Positions 52,543 to 61,207 of a DNA stretch of 64,000 nt are shown here, piece after piece. Source of the DNA: Cohnella zeiphila (lineage in GTDB: Bacteria > Bacillota > Bacilli > Paenibacillales > Paenibacillaceae). The position numbers and the translations under genes were made by a program. The stretch lies in the NCBI RefSeq assembly GCF_014212055.1, contig NZ_JACJVO010000033.1:62001-126000 (forward strand), read 5' to 3'. Each line of letters opens with the position of its first letter. Position 1 is the first letter of the stretch. The notes below the pieces were generated by a model that saw nothing but the letters and a program-made list of their open reading frames with translations, searched no databases and had not been told where the DNA came from.

Positions 52543-52785
52543 CTATTCGGATTCGGATTTTCGTTTGTGCACCAGATTCATCGCCGTTCCGATCATATAA
52601 ACGAACACGCTGCCTACCAAAAATCCGATGCCTGCCATCAAATAGCCGTTGCTGTCGCTGAAATTGCCAAGGCGCAGCAAGCAAAGGATCACTCCCGCGC
52701 AGAATCCGCCCCATGCGGCAATTTGCATGACAAGGAATAAGGACTTCCCTTCCCGTTCGTCTCGGGTTACCGAGTTCTCCGTCAT
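52543..52785 (-). CDS. Small two-helix membrane protein upstream of qoxA
   Basis: 80 residues with GAAGGGAG upstream. Two transmembrane segments (about 19-37 and 48-68) with charged ends, and no known domain. It lies 77 bases before qoxA on the same strand, so co-transcription and a part in oxidase assembly are possible. Confidence 0.7.
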   Translation of the reverse strand: MTENSVTRDEREGKSLFLVMQIAAWGGFCAGVILCLLRLGNFSDSNGYLMAGIGFLVGSVFVYMIGTAMNLVHKRKSESE

Positions 52786-52874
52786 TCGTCTTCGCTCCCT
52801 TCATTCCGCCTTGATCGTTAAGCATTATCTCCAAATCTTATCCATAAAACCCAAACCGCCTTGAACACAAAAAA

Positions 52875-52897
52875 AACTCTTCCTAAAAAGAAGAGTT
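52875..52897 (-). terminator. Terminator after the sensor-AraC regulator gene
   Basis: AACTCTTC (52875-52882) with GAAGAGTT (52890-52897), followed by a run of T on the minus strand. Confidence 0.85.
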
Positions 52898-52906
52898 CGC
52901 TTGAAT

Positions 52907-55165
52907 TTATTTGTTGAAATAGTTTTCCCGATACTGTCCCGGGGTACACCCTTCCAGCTTGCGGAAGTAGCGGATAAAGTTCGCCGGCGTATTGTATTTC
53001 AGCTTCTCCGCGATTTCGGATATTTTCATATTCGTCTCGACCAGCCATTTCTTGGCCATCTTCATGCGGTATTCCGACAAGTAATCGCTGAAATTGACGC
53101 CCGTTTCCTTACGGAACACTTTGGTCAAATAGTTGGGACTGTAGTTCATGCGCCGCGCGCAAACCTCCAGCGTCAGGTCGGTATCGAAGCCGGTCTCGAT
53201 CATGCGAATGATCTCGCTGGAGATGCTCTGATATTGCTTGACTCTTCGCTGCTCCAAATGCTCCAGCAACGGCGACATCACCGTTTGCTGGAAAAACAGT
53301 TCCACTTGCCCGACCGTTTTCAAGTCGAACAGCTGGATGAACAGATCCTGCTCCGCCGCATACAACCGGTTCGGATTGACCCCGGCGTCTTTGGCGGCTT
53401 GCAGCATTTGCAGAAGAAGACGGACAAAGGACATGAAATAGGCCTCGTGCGTCCGCTCGTCGGCGGCAATGGCGGCAATCAGCTGCGGCAGCAGCCGTTC
53501 GGCCTGCTCCCGGTCCGCCAGCTTGAGCGCGTCGAGCAGCTGCTGCTCGAGAGCGTCGGGATAATGATGCGGAACGCTTTGCTCCGGCTGTACTTCATCA
53601 ATATGCAAAATCGACTCTTCGCCGAGCTTCATCCGGTATTTCAGCGCGGTCAGCGCTTCCCGGTACGCTTCCCGGATGATCTTGATATCGTCAAAGACCC
53701 GGCTGAAGCCGATACTGATTTTCAGCTCCAGGTAGCGGTTGACCATGCCCATAATGTCTTGCGCCAGCGTATCCAGATAGGATTTGAAGAGCTGCGCGTC
53801 GGATTCCGAGCGGCCGAGCAAAGTCACTTGCGAATCGCCCATCACGACGGGAAGCAGCCGGCACTCCTCGGCCACGAGCTCGGAGACGATGTTGTTCAAG
53901 GCGAACATGAGCAAATCCCGGTCCTGCTCCTCGAAGCGCGTGCCGGCGAATGTATCGATTTGAATCGCCATGACGCACATGTGGCTCCACCCGAGCGGGT
54001 GCCCGAACATCGCAAGCCTGTCTTGAATTTCCGACTTGGCCATATCGCTCTGAAACAGCTTGAACACGAAATACTCCTTCATCTGACGGGAATGCCCCTG
54101 CATCTCCTGAAGAAGCCGATTCTCGCTCTGCAGCAGACCGCGAAAACGTTCGTTCATAAATTCGAATTCGTTGCCGGTCTCGGCCGCATCGGCCGCTTCC
54201 GGTGCGTTCCGCATTACATCGTACAAGCTTCGGATCGGTCTGTACATTTTTTTGGAACCCAGGTAAGAAATGATCAAGGCGACGGCCAAGATGCCCAGGC
54301 ATAGAAACAAGGTGAACCAGCCGATATTTTGCGACTCTCTGTTCAGCTCGTCGATCGATACGACGGACAAATACGCCCACCCGTTATAAGGAGATACGCG
54401 ATAGCTGACCCCCACCCGTTCCTTGCCCGCATTAGCCTTATAAAAGCCGTGATCCTCTGCGGCAATCGTCTGCTTGCCGCCAAACGGCAATTCGTCGAAC
54501 CGTTTGCCCAGAGCGGCTCCCTCGTTGCCCGCGAACACGTACTGCGCTTCGTCCATGACCAGAACGCTGCCGAGCTTCGTCTCGCTGCCGATCAGCTTAT
54601 TGATCTCATAGAGCGGAATGGACATGACAAGCAAACCGGTCGGGTGGGCGGAATACGACGGGATTTTTTTGACAAGCTGCATGGCGGAAGGAGCTGCGGA
54701 CCAGAACGACGTTCTGGGGTCGTTCACCCACTTGTCGTACCCCTTCACGTCGCTTGCGGAGAGCGCGGACAATCCGACATCGCTGACCGACCATTTGCCT
54801 GTCAGACTGACCAGCTCCGTACTCATCGCGACGAGTTGGCTGCTTTGCAGCTTGCTCATGGAATTGAGCAGATCCTGCACCGTGTCTACGCCGCTGGCGT
54901 CGCTTGTCAAGCTTCCGCGCAAGGAGGCAATGACGAGCGGCTGATTCATATATTGGATGGCCGAATAGTCGACCAGCCGCAGCAGCTGCTCGATTTGCGA
55001 CTCCGTTTGCAGAAGCCTCTGCTGATTGCTTTCGTACACCTTCGTCTGCAGCGTGCCGGATGCCGTGTAGTAGGAATAAGCGCCCAGCACGATGACCGGG
55101 AACGTTCCGAGCAGCAAGCTGAACCAGATAAGCTTGGACAAAAAGGTCGGTGCGCGCAATTTCAT
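52907..55165 (-). CDS. Membrane-bound AraC-family regulator with extracellular sensor
   Basis: 752 residues. One membrane helix at about 12-34, an extracellular Cache-like sensor region (about 35-280), a second helix at about 283-303, a cytoplasmic middle part (PIRSLYD, then helices) and a C-terminal AraC DNA-binding domain (about 655-750: DLTLEVCARRMNYSPNYLTKVF and KISEIAEKLKYNTPANFIRYF). This single-protein sensor-regulator plan is common in Paenibacillus next to Lpl-type sugar transporters. It follows the binding-protein gene and probably activates the polysaccharide locus through the 21-bp repeats upstream. Confidence 0.93.
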   Translation of the reverse strand: MKLRAPTFLSKLIWFSLLLGTFPVIVLGAYSYYTASGTLQTKVYESNQQRLLQTESQIEQLLRLVDYSAIQYMNQPLVIASLRGSLTSDASGVDTVQDLLNSMSKLQSSQLVAMSTELVSLTGKWSVSDVGLSALSASDVKGYDKWVNDPRTSFWSAAPSAMQLVKKIPSYSAHPTGLLVMSIPLYEINKLIGSETKLGSVLVMDEAQYVFAGNEGAALGKRFDELPFGGKQTIAAEDHGFYKANAGKERVGVSYRVSPYNGWAYLSVVSIDELNRESQNIGWFTLFLCLGILAVALIISYLGSKKMYRPIRSLYDVMRNAPEAADAAETGNEFEFMNERFRGLLQSENRLLQEMQGHSRQMKEYFVFKLFQSDMAKSEIQDRLAMFGHPLGWSHMCVMAIQIDTFAGTRFEEQDRDLLMFALNNIVSELVAEECRLLPVVMGDSQVTLLGRSESDAQLFKSYLDTLAQDIMGMVNRYLELKISIGFSRVFDDIKIIREAYREALTALKYRMKLGEESILHIDEVQPEQSVPHHYPDALEQQLLDALKLADREQAERLLPQLIAAIAADERTHEAYFMSFVRLLLQMLQAAKDAGVNPNRLYAAEQDLFIQLFDLKTVGQVELFFQQTVMSPLLEHLEQRRVKQYQSISSEIIRMIETGFDTDLTLEVCARRMNYSPNYLTKVFRKETGVNFSDYLSEYRMKMAKKWLVETNMKISEIAEKLKYNTPANFIRYFRKLEGCTPGQYRENYFNK

Positions 55166-55263
55166 GGATTAAGCCTCCGCCATCAACGTTTGAAGCGCCT
55201 CCCGTCCGGAGCAATTCCGGCAGGAAGGCGCTGAGCTGTAAAGGAATGTCTTCTCGCTATCGG

Positions 55264-56823
55264 TTATTTGTTCTGCGCTTTATTATATTCCTGCGTGAAT
55301 TCGTCGATCATTTTATCGCCGCCTTGCTTGCGCCATTCTTCCGTCGCTTTGGCGAAGCCGGCCTCGTCGATGGAGCCCATGATGAATTTGATGCTTGCGT
55401 CGTTGATGATCGTATCCAGATCGGTGCCGCGCTCCGCTTGCGTCGGCGAAAGGAAGGGCTCGGTTACGTTCGGCACCGCGTTCGGAGCTTGCTCTTTATA
55501 CATTTGCTTTACCTTCTTCATTACATCGTTTTCCGTCGGCCAGGTCAAGTCCGAGGGCGCAATCCGCAGTTGGCCCAAATCGGCGACCTGGTTCGCGAAC
55601 AGCTCCTGATTCGTGATCACCGGATTTCCGTTTTCCACTTTGGAATGCACGCCTTCGACGCCAAAATCGAACAGCTTCTCTACTTCCGGATCCAGGACTT
55701 TATCGAAATAGGACAGGATATTTTTCAGATCCGCTTCCGACTTCACGCTCGATTTGGGGAACATGAACTCGCCGTAGTAGCCGGAGTTCGCCGGCAGCTT
55801 GACGCCCTTCGGTCCTTCGAGGCCGGCCACGAAGCCGATCTTGGCGTCCGGAATCAGCTTGTACAAGGACGTAAACTGCGAATTCGCGTCATCGATGCTC
55901 CCGGTGACCATCCCCGCCTTGCCTTGGTTGATGAAGTCTCGCACCTTCGTTCCTTTGATCGCGCCGAAGTCCTGGTTGATCAGCTTTTCATCGTACATTT
56001 TCTTCAGCAATTTCAGTGCTTCCATATACTCGGGGGTCATGAAATCGGGTGTCGCTTTCCCATCCTGAATCCCCCATTTGTTGAAGCTGCCAAGCGCCGT
56101 CACGAGGTCTATCATCGTATCGCTTGCCAAGCCGTCGGACGACAACGCCAGGCCGAACGTGTCGTTCTTGCCGTTCTTGTCCGGATCATCCGTCGTAAAG
56201 GCCTTCGCGATATTATAAATATCGTCGACTGTCTTCGGCTGCTGCAGGCCGAGGTTGTCCAGCCAGTCCTGACGGAACAAGAAGCCTTTGCGAGCCACCG
56301 GACGTTCGCGGTATATGCCGTAGATCTTGCCGTCCACGGAGATGTTGGTGGCGATTTGATCGTTCCAGTACTTTTGCAGGTTCGGGAAATCTTTGATGTA
56401 CGGGCCGACTTCCCAGAAGGCGCCGGAACGGATCGCATTAATGACGGAGGAGTTCTTGTTGTTGGTCACGACGATGGCTTGCGGCAAATTGCCGGAAGCC
56501 AGCGTGACGTTCACCTTATCGTCATAAGCCGAGCCGGGAACGAAAGTAACGTCCAACTTGACGCCCGTTTTGTCTTCCAAAGCCTTGAACGCAGGATTGG
56601 AGTCGTCCGTCGCCGGCGGCTGCGCGGCAAAGAAAGGCACCATGGCGCTGAATTTGACCGGCTGCGCCGCTTTCCCGCCGCTACTGCTGCTGCTGCTGCC
56701 GCTGGCCTCCCCTCCATCGTTCGAGTTCGCTCCGCAAGCGGTTAGCAGCGAAACGGCCAAGACCGTAGCGACGCCGGCCGCCATTCCTTTTCTCCGAACA
56801 TTTCTTTTCTTTCTCGTCTCCAT
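55264..56823 (-). CDS. Sugar ABC transporter binding lipoprotein, LplA type
   Basis: 519 residues. Signal peptide ending in the lipobox LLTACG, linker rich in S and G, then a family 1 solute-binding fold (VKFSAMVPFFAAQPP, IYGIYRERPVARKGFLFRQDWLDNLGL). Length and the RERP segment are typical of oligosaccharide-binding LplA proteins. It works with the two permeases encoded upstream. Confidence 0.94.
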   Translation of the reverse strand: METRKKRNVRRKGMAAGVATVLAVSLLTACGANSNDGGEASGSSSSSSGGKAAQPVKFSAMVPFFAAQPPATDDSNPAFKALEDKTGVKLDVTFVPGSAYDDKVNVTLASGNLPQAIVVTNNKNSSVINAIRSGAFWEVGPYIKDFPNLQKYWNDQIATNISVDGKIYGIYRERPVARKGFLFRQDWLDNLGLQQPKTVDDIYNIAKAFTTDDPDKNGKNDTFGLALSSDGLASDTMIDLVTALGSFNKWGIQDGKATPDFMTPEYMEALKLLKKMYDEKLINQDFGAIKGTKVRDFINQGKAGMVTGSIDDANSQFTSLYKLIPDAKIGFVAGLEGPKGVKLPANSGYYGEFMFPKSSVKSEADLKNILSYFDKVLDPEVEKLFDFGVEGVHSKVENGNPVITNQELFANQVADLGQLRIAPSDLTWPTENDVMKKVKQMYKEQAPNAVPNVTEPFLSPTQAERGTDLDTIINDASIKFIMGSIDEAGFAKATEEWRKQGGDKMIDEFTQEYNKAQNK

Positions 56824-56884
56824 CGAAAACCCTCCATGATTTCTATTTTATATAAAATGACAGCCTGCCTGCTAACGGGCAGAT

Positions 56885-57757
56885 CTATCCTTTTACCGAA
56901 CCAAGCAAAACTCCTTTGGCAAAATGCTTCTGAAGAAACGGATACAGCAGCAGAACCGGAATCGCCGCCACCACGATGACCGCGTATTTGATGCTCTCCG
57001 GCGGCACGACGACCTCCGACAAGGCGTTCGCGTCCGTAAAACCTCCCGCCGACAGCAGCACGATTTGCTGCAGCCACACTTGAATCGGCCACAGGTTCGA
57101 CTTGTTGATGTACAACACCGCGGTGAAATACGAGTTCCAATAATAGACGGCGTAGAACAGCGCGAACGTGGCCATCGCCGGCAGCGACAGAGGTACGACG
57201 ATTTTGTACAAAATCCCCAATTCGTTGCAGCCGTCGATCTTCGCCGATTCCTCCAGACTCTCCGGCAGCTGCTGGAAAAAGTTGCGGAGCAAAATCAGAT
57301 TGAACGCGCTAATCGCGGAAGGAAGCCACAGCGACCAATACGTATCCAGCAGCCCCATGCTCTTGACGACCAGGTAGGTCGGAATCATGCCTCCGTTGAA
57401 CAGCATCGTGAACACGATCAGCAGCATGAGTTTGTTTCTTCCGCGCAGCGTCCTTTTGGCCAGCGGGTAGGCCATCAGCGTCGTCAGCAGCAAATTGATC
57501 AGCGTGCCGACGACCGTGATGAAGATAGAGTTCAGCAAACTGCTGTAGATAACTTTGGTGGCGAAAATGTACCGGTACGCATCCCACGAAATATGCGTCG
57601 GAAAAAGCACGATTTTTTTGGTGAGCAGCTCCTCCGAGCTGACCAGCGAACCCGATATGACGTATAGAAACGGCAGAACCGTCACAATCCCGACGATCAG
57701 CAGCACGATGTGGTTGGCCGTATCGAACACTTTGCTTCCTAACGTGCGCTCTCTCAT
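56885..57757 (-). CDS. Carbohydrate ABC transporter permease, LplC type
   Basis: 290 residues, six helices; EAA loop LPESLEESAKIDGCNELGILYKIVVPLSLP. Separated from the LplB-type gene by a single base. It resembles the partial permease at 1-510 in order and length, so the window holds two importers of the same class. Confidence 0.94.
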   Translation of the reverse strand: MRERTLGSKVFDTANHIVLLIVGIVTVLPFLYVISGSLVSSEELLTKKIVLFPTHISWDAYRYIFATKVIYSSLLNSIFITVVGTLINLLLTTLMAYPLAKRTLRGRNKLMLLIVFTMLFNGGMIPTYLVVKSMGLLDTYWSLWLPSAISAFNLILLRNFFQQLPESLEESAKIDGCNELGILYKIVVPLSLPAMATFALFYAVYYWNSYFTAVLYINKSNLWPIQVWLQQIVLLSAGGFTDANALSEVVVPPESIKYAVIVVAAIPVLLLYPFLQKHFAKGVLLGSVKG

Positions 57758-57758
57758 G

Positions 57759-58736
57759 CTAGTATACCCCTTCCTCGCCGAACCTTTTGGCCAGCCCGTT
57801 CGCGGAGATGACGAGAATCAGACTGACGACGGATTTGAACACCCCTACCGCGGTGCTGTAGCTGAACTGCGCGTTCTGCAAGCCGGTCGTATAGACGTAC
57901 GTATCGAACACTTCGCCCACATCGCGATTGCCGGAATTCAGCATCAGGAAGATTTGCTCGAAGCCCGTGTCCAGGAAGCTGCCGAGCCGCAAGATGAGCA
58001 AGAGGACGATCGTCGTCCGGATGGCGGGAAAGGTCACGCTCCATAGCTGCTGCCAGCGGCTTGCGCCGTCCATGCGGGCGGCCTCGTACAGCTGCTGATC
58101 GACGCCCGCCAGCGCGGCGAGGAAGATGATCGTCCCCCAGCCCGTCTCCTTCCAAATGGCTTGCGACGTGATCAACGTGCGAAACCAATCCGTGCTGAGC
58201 AGGAAATTGACTTTATCCGCTCCGAGCGACGCCAGCGCTTCGTTCACGATGCCGCCTTCCGTCGTCAGCATCGTATAGGTCAAGCCTGCCACGACGACCC
58301 ATGAAATGAAGTGCGGAATGTAAATGATCGTCTGCACGAACCGCTTGAAAAAATGCTTCCGCACCTCGTTCAGCATGAGTGCCAGGATGATCGGCAGCGG
58401 GAAGAAAAAGAGCAGGTTATACACCGCCAGCAGCAGCGTATTTTTGAACAGCATCCAAAAGTCCGGGTCCATGAAAAAGCGATGAAAGTGCTTCAGCCCG
58501 ACCCAAGGACTATGCAAAATGCCGGCGAACGGCTGGTAATCCTGGAAAGCGATTACAACGCCCAGCATCGGCAGATACTTAAACAATACAAAAAACAAGA
58601 GGCCGGGGAGCAGCATGAGGTAGAGCAGCTTCTCTCTCTTCATATCCGAAACAAGCCGCATCATATATCCTCGTTCTTTCGGTTTCGGCAAGGTTGCCGC
58701 TCGCCCATCTCCTTTCCGGGCCACAGTTTCGTTCAT
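57759..58736 (-). CDS. Carbohydrate ABC transporter permease, LplB type
   Basis: 325 residues, with a basic N terminus of about 30 residues before six helices. EAA loop LYEAARMDGASRWQQLWSVTFPAI. First gene of the operon lplB-lplC-lplA-regulator. A promoter region with direct repeats lies at 58785-58900. Confidence 0.94.
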   Translation of the reverse strand: MNETVARKGDGRAATLPKPKERGYMMRLVSDMKREKLLYLMLLPGLLFFVLFKYLPMLGVVIAFQDYQPFAGILHSPWVGLKHFHRFFMDPDFWMLFKNTLLLAVYNLLFFFPLPIILALMLNEVRKHFFKRFVQTIIYIPHFISWVVVAGLTYTMLTTEGGIVNEALASLGADKVNFLLSTDWFRTLITSQAIWKETGWGTIIFLAALAGVDQQLYEAARMDGASRWQQLWSVTFPAIRTTIVLLLILRLGSFLDTGFEQIFLMLNSGNRDVGEVFDTYVYTTGLQNAQFSYSTAVGVFKSVVSLILVISANGLAKRFGEEGVY

Positions 58737-58862
58737 CTCTCCATCTCACCTTTCCGTTTCGACATCCCCCATTGTAGGAGCCGGCTTTCGTTTCCGTCGA
58801 TAGTCATTTCATTGCTCTTTTGCGGACGCAGCCCGGAAGAAGCCTGGTTATGGGGGGCGACG

Positions 58863-58898
58863 TATTCATTTTCTGCCTCCCGCTAATCATCTTCTGAC
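58863..58898 (-). promoter_or_regulatory. Direct repeats upstream of the lpl operon (probable AraC site)
   Basis: TATTCATTTTCTGCC (58863) and TAATCATCTTCTGAC (58884), read on the plus strand, lie 21 bp apart. The same pair occurs at 61083. Nearer the gene, GTCGATAGTC (58796-58805) resembles part of the 19-bp repeat found at the other promoters, and TACAAT (minus strand, about 58775) may be the -10 box. Confidence 0.5.
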
Positions 58899-58912
58899 AG
58901 GGCACATCGGCG

Positions 58913-58956
58913 AAAGCCGCGACCTTGCAGCTTATCGGCCATGGATTCGCGGCTTT
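58913..58956 (-). terminator. Hairpin after the glycosidase-like gene
   Basis: AAAGCCGCGA (58913-58922) with TCGCGGCTTT (58947-58956) around a loop of about 24 bases, close past the stop at 58965. Confidence 0.6.
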
Positions 58957-58964
58957 CTTCGCGA

Positions 58965-60977
58965 TTATAGCGTGCAGAGTGCGGGCGCGCCTTCGTGAAT
59001 GACGCGGCCGTCGCAGACGATTCTGCAAGATCCGGGCTGCATATGAATATCGATGATTCGGCCTCGATAAGGGTATCCCGTGACGGACACCTTCCCTTCT
59101 TGCGGCGGCTGCGGATGGATCGTCAGCGTGCCGTCCGCTCCGGGCTTCAAGCCGGCCATTCCGAACAGAATCGCTTCCGCGCCGGACAGTCCGGCGATAA
59201 CGTTCGCCCGTTTGTGGGCGGGGACGGCCGGGCGATCGCAGTAGTGCTCCTGGGGAAAATACGGCAAGTGCCGGCCCATCCAGAGCAGCCGCTTCAGGAC
59301 GTCCCACGCGGGTCCGGACTCGCCGATCTCCCACAAGGTCAGCGCCAGCATCGTCGCTTCGCCCGTATAGCAGCCTCCGCCCGACCAATCCGGATCGTTC
59401 AGTTCATAATGAATCGGATCTTCGGCCGAAATGCTGCTGACGCCGTAAGGAGCGAGGAATGCGCCGTCGCGCACGTGCGACAGCAAGGCGATTTTCATCG
59501 GTTCGGTGCAAACGCCCATTCGGAGCGTATCGTAAGCTTGGATCGTGTACACCCGCTCCAAATGACCGTCCGGATAACGGCAAACGAACCAACCCGCCTC
59601 GTCGTCCCACAGATGATCGCGAATCGCGCGCCGGATTCGTTCCGCTTGATCCCGCCACATGGCAGCTTCCTCCACGCCCAGCCGCTCGGCCAGATCGGCC
59701 AGCCGATCGTAGCACCAGGCCCGCTCGGCGTTCGGACTGGAGACGACATGCTCGTGGGCGGCGCTGCGCATTTCGAGCAAATTATGCTGTTTGCCGTAAT
59801 CGAGCAGCTCGCCCCAGGCAGGCAGCCTTTTCTCGTCGCTGAGCAGCAAATTCCGCATGACGCCGTACAGCTCCTGGCCTTCGCCATGCTGTTCGACATT
59901 GCTCCAGACGAGATTGAAGAACGACCACAGGCTGTAGGAATAGGGAACGTCCTTGCCGACGCCGCTAGGCGAAAAGCGCGAATGCTGCTCGATGCCGCTG
60001 CCGGCCATGAGACGCGCCAGCTCCATCATCCGTTCGCTTCCGATCATCAAGGCCAACAGCCGGCCTGCATAGCCGCCCGTGTCCCATGGGTAGCAGCAGA
60101 TTCCCGCCCCCTCGATGCCCGACACGACCGGGAACGGCTGCATGGCAAAATCGGGATGCTCCCACAAGCAGATGAGTCCGCTGACGAGCGAACGCCGGTA
60201 ATAGTCCTCAAGCCCGGGGATGTCGCTTTCGAGCCGCGGGACGGAGGCGCACAGGCGGTCGATTCGGTCCTGCCAACCTGCTTCCGTCCGCTTCTCCCAC
60301 GCCTCCAAGCTTGCGTCCATGCTGCATTCCTCGCCCCTGGGCGTCAGCACGACGGCCAAGCGGCACACCGCTTCCTCTCCCGGAGCCAGACGGGACGGCA
60401 AGGGGGAGTCGTTGATCAGCGTCATGCGAACCTCGCCGTTTTCCCATACGCCGTCGCGGATCGGGCTCGCCGGTTCGCCCGGCGCCGGATGCCCGTAGTC
60501 CCAGTCATCCAGCGGCTGCAGGCGGAGGCGTCCCGGCGTCAGATCCGGCTTGACATGGACCTCGATGCTTCGCTCCGTACGGTTGGCGATGCGAACCGCC
60601 AGAACAAATCCCGCCCGGTCCGCCAGCGGCACGAGACGGCTCCGAACGAACAAGGAAATGAGCCGTCCTTCGTGAAAATAATGATACGTCCCGCTCCGCG
60701 CGATGCGGTCCGGCCTCCATTCGGCCCCGGCGTACAGCAGCCCGCAATCCCCTTTGCCCAAATTCCCGGTGTCGCTTACGACATGCCCGTCCGCTTCGAT
60801 GTTCAGCAGCAGCTGTACGTCCCGCGCCGCGAACGGCGGGGAGAACAAGCCTTTCACTCCCGCTGCCGTATTGGCAAGCGGAGCGACCGTACTATAACCG
60901 CTTCCGACCCATATGTGGTTCGCCGGCGCCAGGCTCGCCCGCAGGTCGAATGCAAAGTCGTTCAATTGATAAGTCAT
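58965..60977 (-). CDS. Six-hairpin glycosidase-like protein
   Basis: 670 residues, AAGGATGG before the ATG, no signal peptide, so cytoplasmic. An N-terminal beta-sandwich (about 1-240) is followed by an alpha/alpha barrel (about 260-600: PFPVVSGIEGAGICCYPWDTGGYAG, HEHVVSSPNAERAWCYDRL, DEAGWFVCRY) and a small C-terminal beta part. Resembles amylo-glucosidase/rhamnosidase-like families, but I cannot name the GH family. Likely trims the imported oligosaccharide. Confidence 0.8.
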   Translation of the reverse strand: MTYQLNDFAFDLRASLAPANHIWVGSGYSTVAPLANTAAGVKGLFSPPFAARDVQLLLNIEADGHVVSDTGNLGKGDCGLLYAGAEWRPDRIARSGTYHYFHEGRLISLFVRSRLVPLADRAGFVLAVRIANRTERSIEVHVKPDLTPGRLRLQPLDDWDYGHPAPGEPASPIRDGVWENGEVRMTLINDSPLPSRLAPGEEAVCRLAVVLTPRGEECSMDASLEAWEKRTEAGWQDRIDRLCASVPRLESDIPGLEDYYRRSLVSGLICLWEHPDFAMQPFPVVSGIEGAGICCYPWDTGGYAGRLLALMIGSERMMELARLMAGSGIEQHSRFSPSGVGKDVPYSYSLWSFFNLVWSNVEQHGEGQELYGVMRNLLLSDEKRLPAWGELLDYGKQHNLLEMRSAAHEHVVSSPNAERAWCYDRLADLAERLGVEEAAMWRDQAERIRRAIRDHLWDDEAGWFVCRYPDGHLERVYTIQAYDTLRMGVCTEPMKIALLSHVRDGAFLAPYGVSSISAEDPIHYELNDPDWSGGGCYTGEATMLALTLWEIGESGPAWDVLKRLLWMGRHLPYFPQEHYCDRPAVPAHKRANVIAGLSGAEAILFGMAGLKPGADGTLTIHPQPPQEGKVSVTGYPYRGRIIDIHMQPGSCRIVCDGRVIHEGAPALCTL

Positions 60978-61029
60978 CGGTTATCCATCCTTTACGCATC
61001 TTGTCTCCTCTACACTTTAAATAGAGATT

Positions 61030-61118
61030 GCCGTTCAGGTCGATATTCCTCAAATGGTTACTTCCCATGCCCCGCTTGCCTATATTCATCTTCTTTTGCC
61101 GAGTAATCATTTTCTGCT
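61030..61118 (-). promoter_or_regulatory. Promoter region of the glycosidase-like gene: 19-bp repeat and direct repeats
   Basis: GCCGTTCAGGTCGATATTC (61030-61048) is identical to 62561-62579. Further upstream TATTCATCTTCTTTT (61083) and TAATCATTTTCTGCT (61104) are direct repeats 21 bp apart, matching those at 58863. On the minus strand TGAACG, 17 bp, TGTAGA could be the promoter. Confidence 0.55.
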
Positions 61119-61133
61119 TAAAAAAATAAAAGC

Positions 61134-61160
61134 GAGCCATGAGATCGATCCTCATGGCTC
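61134..61160 (-). terminator. Rho-independent terminator after the Gfo/Idh/MocA gene
   Basis: Perfect 10-bp stem GAGCCATGAG (61134-61143) and CTCATGGCTC (61151-61160), followed by a T-rich run on the minus strand. Confidence 0.88.
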
Positions 61161-61207
61161 ACATCGTATTCGATATCTTGAACGATCCGGAAACCCGGTA
61201 AGTCAGA

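Noticed and set aside
52901..54304. 467-codon plus-strand open frame
   Set aside because: Antisense shadow of the sensor-AraC gene; no domain.
55150..56745. 531-codon plus-strand open frame
   Set aside because: Antisense shadow of the LplA-type binding protein gene, without any recognisable domain or good start.
58995..61106. 703-codon plus-strand open frame
   Set aside because: Antisense to the glycosidase-like gene; rich in R, H, Q and P with no domain, a by-product of GC-rich codons.
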